Positions 29,810 to 37,700 of a stretch of DNA of 64,000 bases are shown here, piece after piece. Under the pieces are notes generated by a model. The model searched no databases. It saw only the letters and a program-made list of their open reading frames with translations, and had not been told where the DNA came from. Position numbers and translations under genes: made by a program. This DNA comes from Cyclobacteriaceae bacterium (lineage in GTDB: Bacteria; Bacteroidota; Bacteroidia; Cytophagales; Cyclobacteriaceae): NCBI GenBank assembly GCA_016787605.1, contig JAEUUE010000045.1:1-64000 (forward strand), given 5' to 3'. Position 1 is the first letter of the stretch. Every line of letters begins with the position of its first letter.

Positions 29810-31216
29810 TTAAAACTTGAAGTAGAAGTCTCCAATGATGTTGGAGCTGTCCCAGGTATACTGGCGGTCGCCAGACAACCGCAGGACGTTCTTGCGCACT
29901 TCCTTGAAGACCTGTTCGATGGTCATCCCCGGCTTGCGCATGGCGTTGAGCAATTCCTGGGTGTACAGACCGTTTCTGCCATTTCCATCAGAGGCCACCG
30001 ACCCGGGAGCGGTGGCATAGGCGATGAATGAACCTTTGGCCCTCCGGATTTCGGCCAATCCGGATTCTGCAGATCGATAGCCGGACGGAAAGGGATTGTT
30101 CCGGCAAGCATCGAGAATGAGGATGTTGATCCGTGAATTGGATCGCTCCATGTTGGCCATGATGATGCGTTGCACGGGCATGCAGGTACGGGGGATATCG
30201 TCCTCGTATTGCACGTTGGCTTCAACGGGAACCAGGTAATTCTCCCCCTGGTTCTGGATGCCGTGCCCTGCGTAATAGAATAATCCAACCGTCTGGTCCT
30301 TGGGTCCCGTGGCCAGCTTTTCATGAAACTTCCTGAACGCGTCACGCATCTGGTTGTAATCGCCATTGATTACCTTGATCACCTCGAAGTTCGATTTCTT
30401 CAACTCCTCCGCCATATCGTTGGCATCGTTCTCGGCATTACGAAGGGGTGATACATGCTGGTAATTCGAATTCCCGATGACCAGCGCATAGCGTTTCTCG
30501 TCTTTGTAGAGGTCAGCCAGGGTGGGAACCACGCTTGAAGCGGCCGCCCCGGCCGGGGCCATCAGGAGGGGGGCTGCCGGCACTGACTTGTCGGTAGTGG
30601 GAAGCGCGTCATTCTTCTTTTCAGTGCCCCGTGTTTCGGCTGGTTTCGGTTCGGGCTTAACCTGGTTTTGTGCTACCTGGGTGGACGGCCCTGCCCCCAG
30701 CTCTTTGCTTGCTTTCCTGGCCTCCACGTTGGTCGGGTCAGCAGCCAGTGCATTTTGCACGTCCTCCTGCGCGAGGGCGAGATTACCCATCTTCTCATAA
30801 ACCATTCCCCGCTCATAAAAGAGCTTGGCCTGGTTGGGCTTGTCGGTGATCAATTGGATAGCCTTGCCATAGGAATTCAGGGCATCCGGAAACGCCTTGA
30901 GTTCGGCATAGGACTTCGCCATGAACCAGTGGATGTTTCCGGCATTTTTGTGTCCCAGCTGCAGGGCTTCATCAAACTCGCGGACTGCACTGGTATGGGA
31001 GTTCGTCTTGAAATAGGACAGCGCCAGGTAGTAATGAACATCCACATCCAGGGCCTTGTCGCGAGCCGGCTTGTCGATGTATTCAGTGAAGAAATTGATG
31101 GCCTTAGCGTAGTCTTTTTGCTGGTACGCCTCAATGCCCTGCTCATAGTACTTGAACTGGCCCACGGCGGGCAGGGCCAGCATCAGGATACACGCAACCA
31201 GGACGTTGCCTTTCAT
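29810..31216 (-). CDS. exported TPR-caspase (peptidase C14 family)
   Basis: 468 residues. A signal peptide (1-20, ending PAVGQ) is followed by TPR repeats (about 24-165), a Pro/Ala/Lys-rich linker (about 175-230) and a caspase p20-like domain. The catalytic dyad is complete: His318 in YYAGHG and Cys371 in DACRNNPF. The domain opens with KRYALVIGNSNY and ends with TIEQVFKEVRKNVL. Family members cleave after Arg/Lys or Asp, and most bacterial ones are cytoplasmic; this one should be exported. It is the last gene of a three-gene operon, 12 bp behind the beta-barrel gene. The protease call is strong; substrate and trigger are unknown. Confidence 0.92.
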   Translation of the reverse strand: MKGNVLVACILMLALPAVGQFKYYEQGIEAYQQKDYAKAINFFTEYIDKPARDKALDVDVHYYLALSYFKTNSHTSAVREFDEALQLGHKNAGNIHWFMAKSYAELKAFPDALNSYGKAIQLITDKPNQAKLFYERGMVYEKMGNLALAQEDVQNALAADPTNVEARKASKELGAGPSTQVAQNQVKPEPKPAETRGTEKKNDALPTTDKSVPAAPLLMAPAGAAASSVVPTLADLYKDEKRYALVIGNSNYQHVSPLRNAENDANDMAEELKKSNFEVIKVINGDYNQMRDAFRKFHEKLATGPKDQTVGLFYYAGHGIQNQGENYLVPVEANVQYEDDIPRTCMPVQRIIMANMERSNSRINILILDACRNNPFPSGYRSAESGLAEIRRAKGSFIAYATAPGSVASDGNGRNGLYTQELLNAMRKPGMTIEQVFKEVRKNVLRLSGDRQYTWDSSNIIGDFYFKF

Positions 31217-31228
31217 ACGACGGATACT

Positions 31229-32059
31229 TTAATCGATATTGAACGAAATTCCCGCGGCAAAGTTGATGGACGTGAACCCCAGGCTTGACAAGGGGAAATT
31301 GTTGGCGGCCAGGTCGTTAAAGTCATTGCCATAGGATCGGGTACTCACCACTTCCATCGGGAAGGTATAGCCGAAAGATGCCTGCACGAAAATGGAGATG
31401 GGCTTCGCGGGATTGATCTCGATGCCGGGTCCAAGAAAGATGCCGCCCGTGATGGAGGATTTTGAGTCATAGGTACCCGATACGTCGCCGGTCGCATCGT
31501 ATACCCAATCGGTGCCGTCATAGTAAATGTATTCGGCCGTTCCGCTGATGCTGCTCACGGTGGATGAGGCAATGAACGGTTTTGCAAAGGCGTACACAGA
31601 AACCACCGAATTATCCTTCACGGGCACAAAGTTCAACTTCAGGTTGGCGGCCAATGAAATGATGCTTACATCCCCACCGTTGAGGGTAAGAAAATACCCT
31701 TCAGAAACGGAACTCAACGGTAGTGTTGTGTCGTAATAGAAGTCGGGCGGTAGCCCTTGTCCGGAGGGATCCGGCTTGGTCGTCAGTACCTCCGGATCAT
31801 AGGCAAACTTCACGTAAGAAATACTTCCCCCGATCGAGAACACGCGGTTGACACGCTTGTTGAACCCACCTTCGAAATTGATGCCGGTGGAATAGTCGCC
31901 AAGGTTAGAGCCTGCTGCGATGGAGACTCCACCTCCAAGGAAGATCCCCTTGTCACGCTCGATGCGTTCCTTCTTAACCACGGTTCCTTCATCCTGGCCA
32001 TGGGAAAGCCCGGTGATCAGACATCCCACGATGATTGCAGTGATCTGACGAAATGCCAT
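31229..32059 (-). CDS. predicted outer-membrane beta-barrel protein
   Basis: 276 residues. A signal peptide (about 1-21, ending LSHGQ) precedes a series of alternating hydrophobic strands with tight turns: KGIFLGGGVSIAAGSNLG, FSIGGSISYVKFAY, SIISLAANLKLNFVP, ISIFVQASFGYTFP and a terminal strand INFAAGISFNID. This is the pattern of an 8- to 12-stranded porin-like barrel, though the C-terminus ends in Asp rather than the usual aromatic. It lies 54 bp downstream of the repeat protein and 12 bp upstream of the caspase gene. No known family was recognised beyond that. Confidence 0.7.
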   Translation of the reverse strand: MAFRQITAIIVGCLITGLSHGQDEGTVVKKERIERDKGIFLGGGVSIAAGSNLGDYSTGINFEGGFNKRVNRVFSIGGSISYVKFAYDPEVLTTKPDPSGQGLPPDFYYDTTLPLSSVSEGYFLTLNGGDVSIISLAANLKLNFVPVKDNSVVSVYAFAKPFIASSTVSSISGTAEYIYYDGTDWVYDATGDVSGTYDSKSSITGGIFLGPGIEINPAKPISIFVQASFGYTFPMEVVSTRSYGNDFNDLAANNFPLSSLGFTSINFAAGISFNID

Positions 32060-32113
32060 TTGCTTTAGAATTTAGCCTTAAAAATAATCCAATTCTCCTT
32101 GGCGAGGAAATCG

Positions 32114-33799
32114 CTATTTTCCTTTCAGGTTTTCCGCGCATTTTTTCAGGGCAGAAATCATTCCCCGTGCACTCTCCGTATCCGCCATCGCGAATTCAAG
32201 CTGGTAAACATAGGGGGCGATCTTCCCCGCCTTGTAGGCCTTGATGATCTTATTCTTGAAGTTCGTTTCGAACTTCACCGTCAGGAACTTGCCGCTCACC
32301 TCAAAATTCACGCTCGCCGGGTTGATGTCGCTTAAATTGAATTCAAACACCTCCTGCGTCGATGAAGTGCCCTTAATTTCCACCCGGCTGTATTTCACCT
32401 TGTCGATATTCCCTTCTTCCACCGGCTCCAGCGCCTGCTTGATCGTGTTCTGTTCAATGCTTACCTCGCCCACCGTGCTCATCATCCACTTCACCATACC
32501 AGGCGTATCGGACGGAAACGTCTCCTTGTAGTTAGCCTTGCAATAGCCAATGGCCTTATCCACCAGGAACCTTACACGGCGACCAGCTTCCATACCTTCC
32601 ACGTAGAAGGAGGCATCCGCCTCATAACCAACGGCTTTGTCGTCTTTGCTATGGTTGACCAGTTTGTGCTTTTCCATGATCGGGAGCTCCATGGTCATCT
32701 TCTCGCCGCTTACCTGCAAGTGCGCGAGGTTAGGATTGACGTCCATCCAATTGAAGGTGTAGGTATTCTTGCTCGCCGAACTGGCTGTTTGCTGGGTTAT
32801 GGTAAGCGTGGTAAGGCATTTGTCGGTCAGTGACTGCGAGTAGGTAGTGGTGCCGATGCGCACGTCCTTCACCAATTCAACCAGTTTGGCAATGGCTTCA
32901 TTTGCGTTGGTGACTGAAGGCAGGCTGGCCTTTACTTTCGCTTGTGCAAGGGGTACCATCATCGAAATGATCGTCCGCAGGTCGCGGGCCTCATCCGCGT
33001 TGTTGGTATAAATCAGCACCTTATCCTCAAACGGACGGGGCTGTCCGTCCCGGCGGGCGCCAATGGATTTGAGGCGGTCCATCACGCCGAACTCCAGCCC
33101 GAACGTATTGCCCGACACTTTGAAGAACAGACTATTCGGATTGATATCCGCCACGTTGAAGAGGAATTCTTCCTGGTGCGAGGTCTTGCCGTCGGATTCT
33201 ATCTGAAGCAACAGGAAGCTGGCAGGATGTTCCTGTTCCTTTAGCGTCTGGTCATAGGTCCTTGTCCCATCGCTCACTTTGCCAACATGTTCCTCCAGCC
33301 ATTTCCGCATGTTGTCATAGCCTTCCACTTTCAGTTTTGAGGCACTGATCTTTTCAGCGGAAGGGAGCGCCTTCTTGATCATCTCGGACACCTCACGTGC
33401 CTGGTCGATGTTCTGGCTGTGGATCCGCAACTCGTTGTCATACGGCTCGGTTTTCCCGTTCTTCACTGTCTTGAACACTTTCTGCTTGTTCTTGGCGGCA
33501 AGCACCACGTAGATGATGTCTTTTTGCGTTTCTTCCCGTACGGCGTAAGGATCAATATCCGCGAGGTTGAAGTCCGTGGAATAGGTATTGGTGACGCCTT
33601 TCTTGTCCGTTTCCTTGAAGGAATAATTCAGGGTGGAAAACTCTACCAACTTCACTTCCTGCTCATAGGTGGCGGATGCTGTCTCTACCTTCGACAAGGT
33701 AGCCTGCAGTTTTCCGGCCAACTCACCCAGGTCCTGGGCAATAACCGGAAACGAGAGAGAGATCAAGAAAATAAGGGAAATATTTCTGTACGTTTTCAT
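32114..33799 (-). CDS. exported protein with four copies of an undescribed ~137-residue repeat
   Basis: 561 residues with a signal peptide (about 1-21, ending VIAQ). Four tandem units follow at about 23-148, 153-285, 295-420 and 430-557. Each contains a strand, a D-(I/V)-(N/D)-P turn, and a second strand; the turns begin at residues 81 (DIDP), 218 (DINP), 353 (DVNP) and 491 (DINP), so the period is 135-138 residues. Copies 2 to 4 share (F/Y)-x-F-N-x-x-D-(I/V)-N-P-(N/A) and V-S-G after it, and each unit ends in a helical stretch. No family was recognised. It is the first gene of the caspase operon. Coding and export are well supported; function is unknown. Confidence 0.75.
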   Translation of the reverse strand: MKTYRNISLIFLISLSFPVIAQDLGELAGKLQATLSKVETASATYEQEVKLVEFSTLNYSFKETDKKGVTNTYSTDFNLADIDPYAVREETQKDIIYVVLAAKNKQKVFKTVKNGKTEPYDNELRIHSQNIDQAREVSEMIKKALPSAEKISASKLKVEGYDNMRKWLEEHVGKVSDGTRTYDQTLKEQEHPASFLLLQIESDGKTSHQEEFLFNVADINPNSLFFKVSGNTFGLEFGVMDRLKSIGARRDGQPRPFEDKVLIYTNNADEARDLRTIISMMVPLAQAKVKASLPSVTNANEAIAKLVELVKDVRIGTTTYSQSLTDKCLTTLTITQQTASSASKNTYTFNWMDVNPNLAHLQVSGEKMTMELPIMEKHKLVNHSKDDKAVGYEADASFYVEGMEAGRRVRFLVDKAIGYCKANYKETFPSDTPGMVKWMMSTVGEVSIEQNTIKQALEPVEEGNIDKVKYSRVEIKGTSSTQEVFEFNLSDINPASVNFEVSGKFLTVKFETNFKNKIIKAYKAGKIAPYVYQLEFAMADTESARGMISALKKCAENLKGK

Positions 33800-33815
33800 A
33801 ATGCAAGAGTTACTG

Positions 33816-33831
33816 ATGTCATTAAAATGAC
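33816..33831. promoter_or_regulatory. palindrome upstream of the caspase operon
   Basis: TGTCATT and AATGACA form a perfect 7-bp inverted repeat with an AA centre in the 63-bp gap between icd and the repeat-protein gene. It could be an operator for the operon or a weak terminator for icd; no consensus promoter was found next to it. Confidence 0.35.
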
Positions 33832-33862
33832 AGTCCCCAGATCGATGTGCAGTGGCCTGGCA

Positions 33863-35089
33863 CTACATGCCGGCAACAACTTCCTTGCCAAATTCGGAGC
33901 ATTTGAGCAAGGTGGCCCCTTCCATCAACCGGTGGAAGTCATACGTCACCTTCTTGGAGGCAATGGCATTTTCCAGGCCTTTGTAGATGAGATTGGCGGC
34001 TTCAACCCAGCCCATATACTCGAGCATCATGGCGCCCGATAGAATGACCGATCCCGGGTTCACTTTATCCTGCCCTGCATATTTGGGTGCCGTTCCGTGG
34101 GTGGCTTCAAAGATGGCAAAACCTGTCTTGTAGTTGATGTTGCCTCCGGGAGCGATACCGATGCCGCCCACAATGGCTGCCAGGGCATCCGAGATGTAAT
34201 CCCCGTTGAGATTCAGCGTTGCGATTACGGAATACTCGTCAGGCCGTAACAGGATTTGCTGAAGGAAGGCATCTGCGATAGCATCCTTGATCACAATCTT
34301 GTGGCCGTTCTTGTTGATCACCTGCCAGGGCCCGCCATCGAGGTCGGTGGCGCCAAACTCGCGCTTGGCGAGCTCATAGCCCCAGTCGCGGAAACCGCCT
34401 TCTGTGAACTTCATGATGTTGCCCTTGTGTACCAGCGTTACGCTGGGCTTCTTATGCGCGACGGCATATTCCAAGGCGCTGCGGACCAACCGTTCCGTTC
34501 CCTCACGGGAGACGGGCTTGATCCCGATGCCCGAGGTCTCCGGAAAACGGATCTTCTTGTACATCTTGGGGAATGACTCCTTAAAGGCAGTCAAAAACTT
34601 CCTGGTATCTTCTGTACCCTCCTGGAATTCAATTCCCGCATAGATGTCTTCGGTGTTCTCACGGAAGATGACCATGTCAGTCTTATGGGGTTCCTTGACG
34701 GGTGAGGGTACTCCCTTAAACCAGCGAACCGGCCTCACGCAGGCGTAGAGGTCGAGGTCTTGCCGAAGGGCTACGTTGAGTGAACGGATGCCGCCGCCAA
34801 CAGGTGTGGTGAGGGGACCTTTGATGCCTACAAGATATTCCTTGAACGCAGCAAGGGTCTCTTCCGGCATCCAGTTTCCCGTCTTGTTAAAGGCTTTTTC
34901 ACCCGCCAGCACTTCCTTCCATTGGATCTTGCGCTTGCCCCCGTAGGCTTTTTCCACGGCTTTGTCCATCACCAGCTGGGAGGCTGGCCAGATATCAACA
35001 CCTGTTCCATCGCCCTCGATGTAGGGTATAACCGGTTGGTCTGGAACAGTGAGTTTTCCATTAACGATGCTAATCTTTTCGTTGCTCAT
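33863..35089 (-). CDS. icd: isocitrate dehydrogenase (NADP+)
   Basis: 408 residues, of the homodimeric E. coli-type. It oxidises isocitrate to 2-oxoglutarate in the TCA cycle. The isocitrate-binding loop GGGIRSLN has Ser103 at the position phosphorylated by AceK in E. coli. NADP+ is favoured because HGTAPKYAG carries the Lys336-Tyr337 pair that reads the 2'-phosphate. The gene is single; sucD is also in the window but 31 kb away. It is divergent from the CAP-domain gene. Confidence 0.95.
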   Translation of the reverse strand: MSNEKISIVNGKLTVPDQPVIPYIEGDGTGVDIWPASQLVMDKAVEKAYGGKRKIQWKEVLAGEKAFNKTGNWMPEETLAAFKEYLVGIKGPLTTPVGGGIRSLNVALRQDLDLYACVRPVRWFKGVPSPVKEPHKTDMVIFRENTEDIYAGIEFQEGTEDTRKFLTAFKESFPKMYKKIRFPETSGIGIKPVSREGTERLVRSALEYAVAHKKPSVTLVHKGNIMKFTEGGFRDWGYELAKREFGATDLDGGPWQVINKNGHKIVIKDAIADAFLQQILLRPDEYSVIATLNLNGDYISDALAAIVGGIGIAPGGNINYKTGFAIFEATHGTAPKYAGQDKVNPGSVILSGAMMLEYMGWVEAANLIYKGLENAIASKKVTYDFHRLMEGATLLKCSEFGKEVVAGM

Positions 35090-35153
35090 AAGAAGAGGTA
35101 TTTAGGTCGGTCTTGATTTCCCGAAAGGGACGGGAAAATTAGGAAAATAAGCC

Positions 35154-35206
35154 CATATTCCGGCACTTTTCATTGCCCTTAGGGCGTTATGGACGCATAT
35201 TCCGGC
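35154..35206. repeat. direct repeat in the icd-CAP gap
   Basis: CATATTCCGGC occurs twice (35154-35164 and 35196-35206), 42 bases apart or four helical turns, in the divergent gap. It may be a paired binding site. A separate hairpin TTTCCCG/CGGGAAA (35118-35138) lies closer to icd. Confidence 0.35.
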
Positions 35207-35223
35207 CCCCTTATCTTTCCTCC

Positions 35224-35781
35224 ATGAAGACCTTCCTTTTGCTGTTCCTGCTCCTACCCGTCCAACCCGTTGCCTCACAGGAAGTTTGCCTTTCCGCGGA
35301 GGAGCGCAAGCTCTATGACCTGATCATGGGCTACCGGAAATCGAGAAAACTTCCCACCATCCCCTACTCGGCCAAGCTGACGAAGGTAGCGCAGGCCCAT
35401 GTCCGGGATTTAGTGGCTCATTTTGACTACGAGAATCGCGCTGAATGCAACCCACACAGTTGGTCGGACCAGGGGAACTGGACACCCTGTTGCTATACCC
35501 CGGACCACAAGCAGGCGGCCTGCATGTGGAACAAGCCCAAAGAGATCGCTGGCTACGAAAGCGAAGGCTATGAGATTGCCTTTTACAGTTCGGATGGCGC
35601 AGAGGCCGAAGAAAGCCTGGCTGGCTGGAAGAGCAGCCCTGGTCACCATCCGGTGATCGTCAATGAAGGAACATGGAAGGACGTGGAATGGAAATCCATC
35701 GGCCTCGGAATCTTTGGAACGTATGCGGTGGTGTGGTTTGGGGTGCTTGAAGACAAGTCCGTATTGTCGGTCTGCAAGTAG
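35224..35781 (+). CDS. secreted CAP (SCP/PR1) domain protein
   Basis: 185 residues from the ATG giving MKTFLLLFLLLP, which is a signal peptide (about 1-19); an upstream alternative adds 17 unconvincing residues. The CAP fold is visible from LYDLIMGYRKSRKL through AQAHVRDLVAHFD to SPGHHPVIVNEG with the typical His residues, and six cysteines (for example CNPHSW, PCCY, CMW) suggest disulfides. Bacterial CAP proteins are secreted and often lipid- or peptidoglycan-associated, but their activity is mostly unknown. It is alone and divergent from icd. Confidence 0.85.
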   Translation: MKTFLLLFLLLPVQPVASQEVCLSAEERKLYDLIMGYRKSRKLPTIPYSAKLTKVAQAHVRDLVAHFDYENRAECNPHSWSDQGNWTPCCYTPDHKQAACMWNKPKEIAGYESEGYEIAFYSSDGAEAEESLAGWKSSPGHHPVIVNEGTWKDVEWKSIGLGIFGTYAVVWFGVLEDKSVLSVCK

Positions 35782-35847
35782 ATCGGACTAAACCTTACAC
35801 AGAACTTCGGAGGCACTGTCCCAACCGCCCGAATACACAACGACAAA

Positions 35848-36666
35848 TCAGTACTTTTCCTCGGGTCCGGGGAAATTAGAGGCCTTCACATCCGTGATAT
35901 ACTTCCCCACCGCTGAGGTCACTACGGCATTGAGATCGGCATAACGCCGGAGGAAGCGAGGGTTGAACTCCTGGGTAATGCCCAGCATATCCTGCATGAC
36001 CAGCACCTGTCCATCGACACTGCCGGCACCGATTCCGATGACCGGGATACGAAGCATGGCCGCCACCTTCTCGGCCAAGGCAGCCGGAATTTTCTCCAGC
36101 ACGAGGGCAAAGCAACCGCACTCCTCCAAAAGCTTGGCGTCTTCGATCAGCTTGGCTGCCTCCGATTCTTCGCGCGCGCGCACGTTGTAGGTCCCGAATT
36201 TGTAAATCGACTGCGGCATCAGCCCCAGGTGGCCCATCACCGGCACCCCGGCGCTGAGGATCCGGAGCACAGAATCCTTCACTTCACTTCCCCCTTCCAG
36301 TTTGACCGCATGGGCACCGCTTTCCTTCATGATCCGGATCGAAGACCGAAGCGCTTCCCCGGAGCTTCCCTGGTAATAACCGAACGGAATATCCACCACC
36401 ACCAGGGCTCGCTTCACCGCCTTCACCACACCCGTAGCGTGATAGATCATTTGATCCAGCGTAATCGGCAACGTCGTCTCGTTGCCCGCCATGACGTTGG
36501 ACGCTGAGTCACCGACCAGGACGACGTCGATTCCTGCACGGTCAATGATCCGGGCCATGCTGTAGTCGTATGCAGTGAGCATGGCAATCTTTTCACCGCG
36601 TTGCTTCATTTCCTGCAACTGGTGCGTGGTGATGCGCTTGCGTTCGGGGGTCGATTGCGTGGACAT
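35848..36666 (-). CDS. panB: 3-methyl-2-oxobutanoate hydroxymethyltransferase
   Basis: 272 residues. It is the first step of pantothenate synthesis, moving a hydroxymethyl group from methylene-THF to 2-oxoisovalerate. [28 protein letters not shown] and the metal-site acid in VKLEGG are present, as are the later [17 protein letters not shown] residues. It ends a three-gene operon behind a phosphoribosyltransferase (9 bp) and an Lrp/AsnC regulator. Confidence 0.96.
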   Translation of the reverse strand: MSTQSTPERKRITTHQLQEMKQRGEKIAMLTAYDYSMARIIDRAGIDVVLVGDSASNVMAGNETTLPITLDQMIYHATGVVKAVKRALVVVDIPFGYYQGSSGEALRSSIRIMKESGAHAVKLEGGSEVKDSVLRILSAGVPVMGHLGLMPQSIYKFGTYNVRAREESEAAKLIEDAKLLEECGCFALVLEKIPAALAEKVAAMLRIPVIGIGAGSVDGQVLVMQDMLGITQEFNPRFLRRYADLNAVVTSAVGKYITDVKASNFPGPEEKY

Positions 36667-36675
36667 CCGATCGGA

Positions 36676-37179
36676 TTAATGTAAGTAAACCACTGATTTA
36701 TTCCCCAGTACAACCGTCACATGCTCGCTAAGGGTCGTGGATAGCTCATAGCCAGTATACTGGGGTTGTATCGGAAATTTGGGATGACTGCGGTTGACGA
36801 GCACCGCGACTTCGATCTTCTTCACCTCCATCGAAAGAAAGGGCTTCATCCCATAGGCGAGCGTTCGTCCGGAATTCAATACGTCGTCTACCAGGATCAC
36901 CACTTTCTTCTTTACCTGGGCCGCTTCCATATCGAGCGTCACCTCACCCACCTCCGGTGTATCCTTGTTGATAAACACCTTCGCCAGGGTGGATTTGAGC
37001 GGAGAAACTTCCCCCAACTCCCGGGCGATCTCGCGGGCCAGGGCATATCCCTGCCCGTCGATGCCCGCAATCACCACCGATTTCTCATCGAAATTGCTTT
37101 CATAGATCTGGAATGCCATGCGACGGATTTTCTGCCGCACCTGGTGGTCGTCCAGCACTTGTGTTCGAGCGGCCGTCAT
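36676..37179 (-). CDS. PyrR-like phosphoribosyltransferase
   Basis: 167 residues. The PRPP-binding motif VVILVDDVLNSGRTLAYGM, here at about 101-119, and the loop GIDGQGYALAREIARELGE are typical of type I phosphoribosyltransferases; the length and the C-terminal beta hood resemble PyrR. In other bacteria PyrR is a uracil phosphoribosyltransferase and mRNA regulator, but no attenuator is visible here. Its start overlaps the AsnC stop by 4 bp (ATGA), and panB follows by 9 bp, so the three are one operon. The substrate base cannot be fixed. Confidence 0.85.
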   Translation of the reverse strand: MTAARTQVLDDHQVRQKIRRMAFQIYESNFDEKSVVIAGIDGQGYALAREIARELGEVSPLKSTLAKVFINKDTPEVGEVTLDMEAAQVKKKVVILVDDVLNSGRTLAYGMKPFLSMEVKKIEVAVLVNRSHPKFPIQPQYTGYELSTTLSEHVTVVLGNKSVVYLH

Positions 37180-37649
37180 GCTTCCGGAATGGGTATGCGT
37201 TTCGTGTCTTTCAAGGTGGATAAGATGACCATCGACTGGAGGTTATCCACCACTTCGATATTAGTCACTTTCTCCAGCATTAAGTTCTGGTAAGAGGGAA
37301 TATCAGGCGAAACGATTTTCAGGATAAAGTCTGCCGATCCGGTGACATGGTGACACTCCACAATTTCCTTGATTTCGGAAATCGCGTTCATGAACTTCGA
37401 AATATTCTCTTTGTTGTGCCCCTTCAGGGTGGCCATCACAAAAGTGCTCACGCCCAATCCAACGCTGGCCGGGTCGACCACGGCATGGTAGCTGCGGATG
37501 ACGCCGGCCGTTTCAAGTTTCTTCACCCGTTCCAGCGTGGGTGCCGCAGAAAGGCCAATCTCCTGTGCCAGCTGGGCATTGGTAATGTTGGAGTTCGCCT
37601 GAAGCAACTCAAGAATCTTCCTGTCAATGGGGTCAAGTTTGATCTTCAT
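37176..37649 (-). CDS. Lrp/AsnC family transcriptional regulator
   Basis: 157 residues starting at MKIKLDPIDRKILELLQ; an upstream extension of ten residues would place the start inside its own promoter. An N-terminal helix-turn-helix (ITNAQLAQEIGLSAAPTLERVKKLE) and a C-terminal RAM ligand-binding domain (GVSTFVMATLKGHN, VTGSADFILKIVSPD) are intact. It leads the operon with a phosphoribosyltransferase and panB, so it may regulate pantothenate or branched-chain metabolism; that is inference. Confidence 0.92.
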   Translation of the reverse strand: MKIKLDPIDRKILELLQANSNITNAQLAQEIGLSAAPTLERVKKLETAGVIRSYHAVVDPASVGLGVSTFVMATLKGHNKENISKFMNAISEIKEIVECHHVTGSADFILKIVSPDIPSYQNLMLEKVTNIEVVDNLQSMVILSTLKDTKRIPIPEA

Positions 37650-37667
37650 GCCGAAGAATATTTGGTC

Positions 37668-37696
37668 TAAAGTTAGCAAGAAGGCGGAATGGGCAA
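37668..37696 (-). promoter_or_regulatory. promoter of the asnC operon
   Basis: On the minus strand TTG (37696-37694), 18 bases, then TAACTTTA (37675-37668), one mismatch to TAnnTTTG. The first ATG after it is 37649, which supports that start. Confidence 0.5.
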
Positions 37697-37700
37697 TGCC

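Noticed and set aside
29810-33799. The caspase operon as a phage-defence module
   Set aside because: All three proteins carry export signals and no nuclease, cyclase or sensor of infection is nearby, so an envelope role is more likely.
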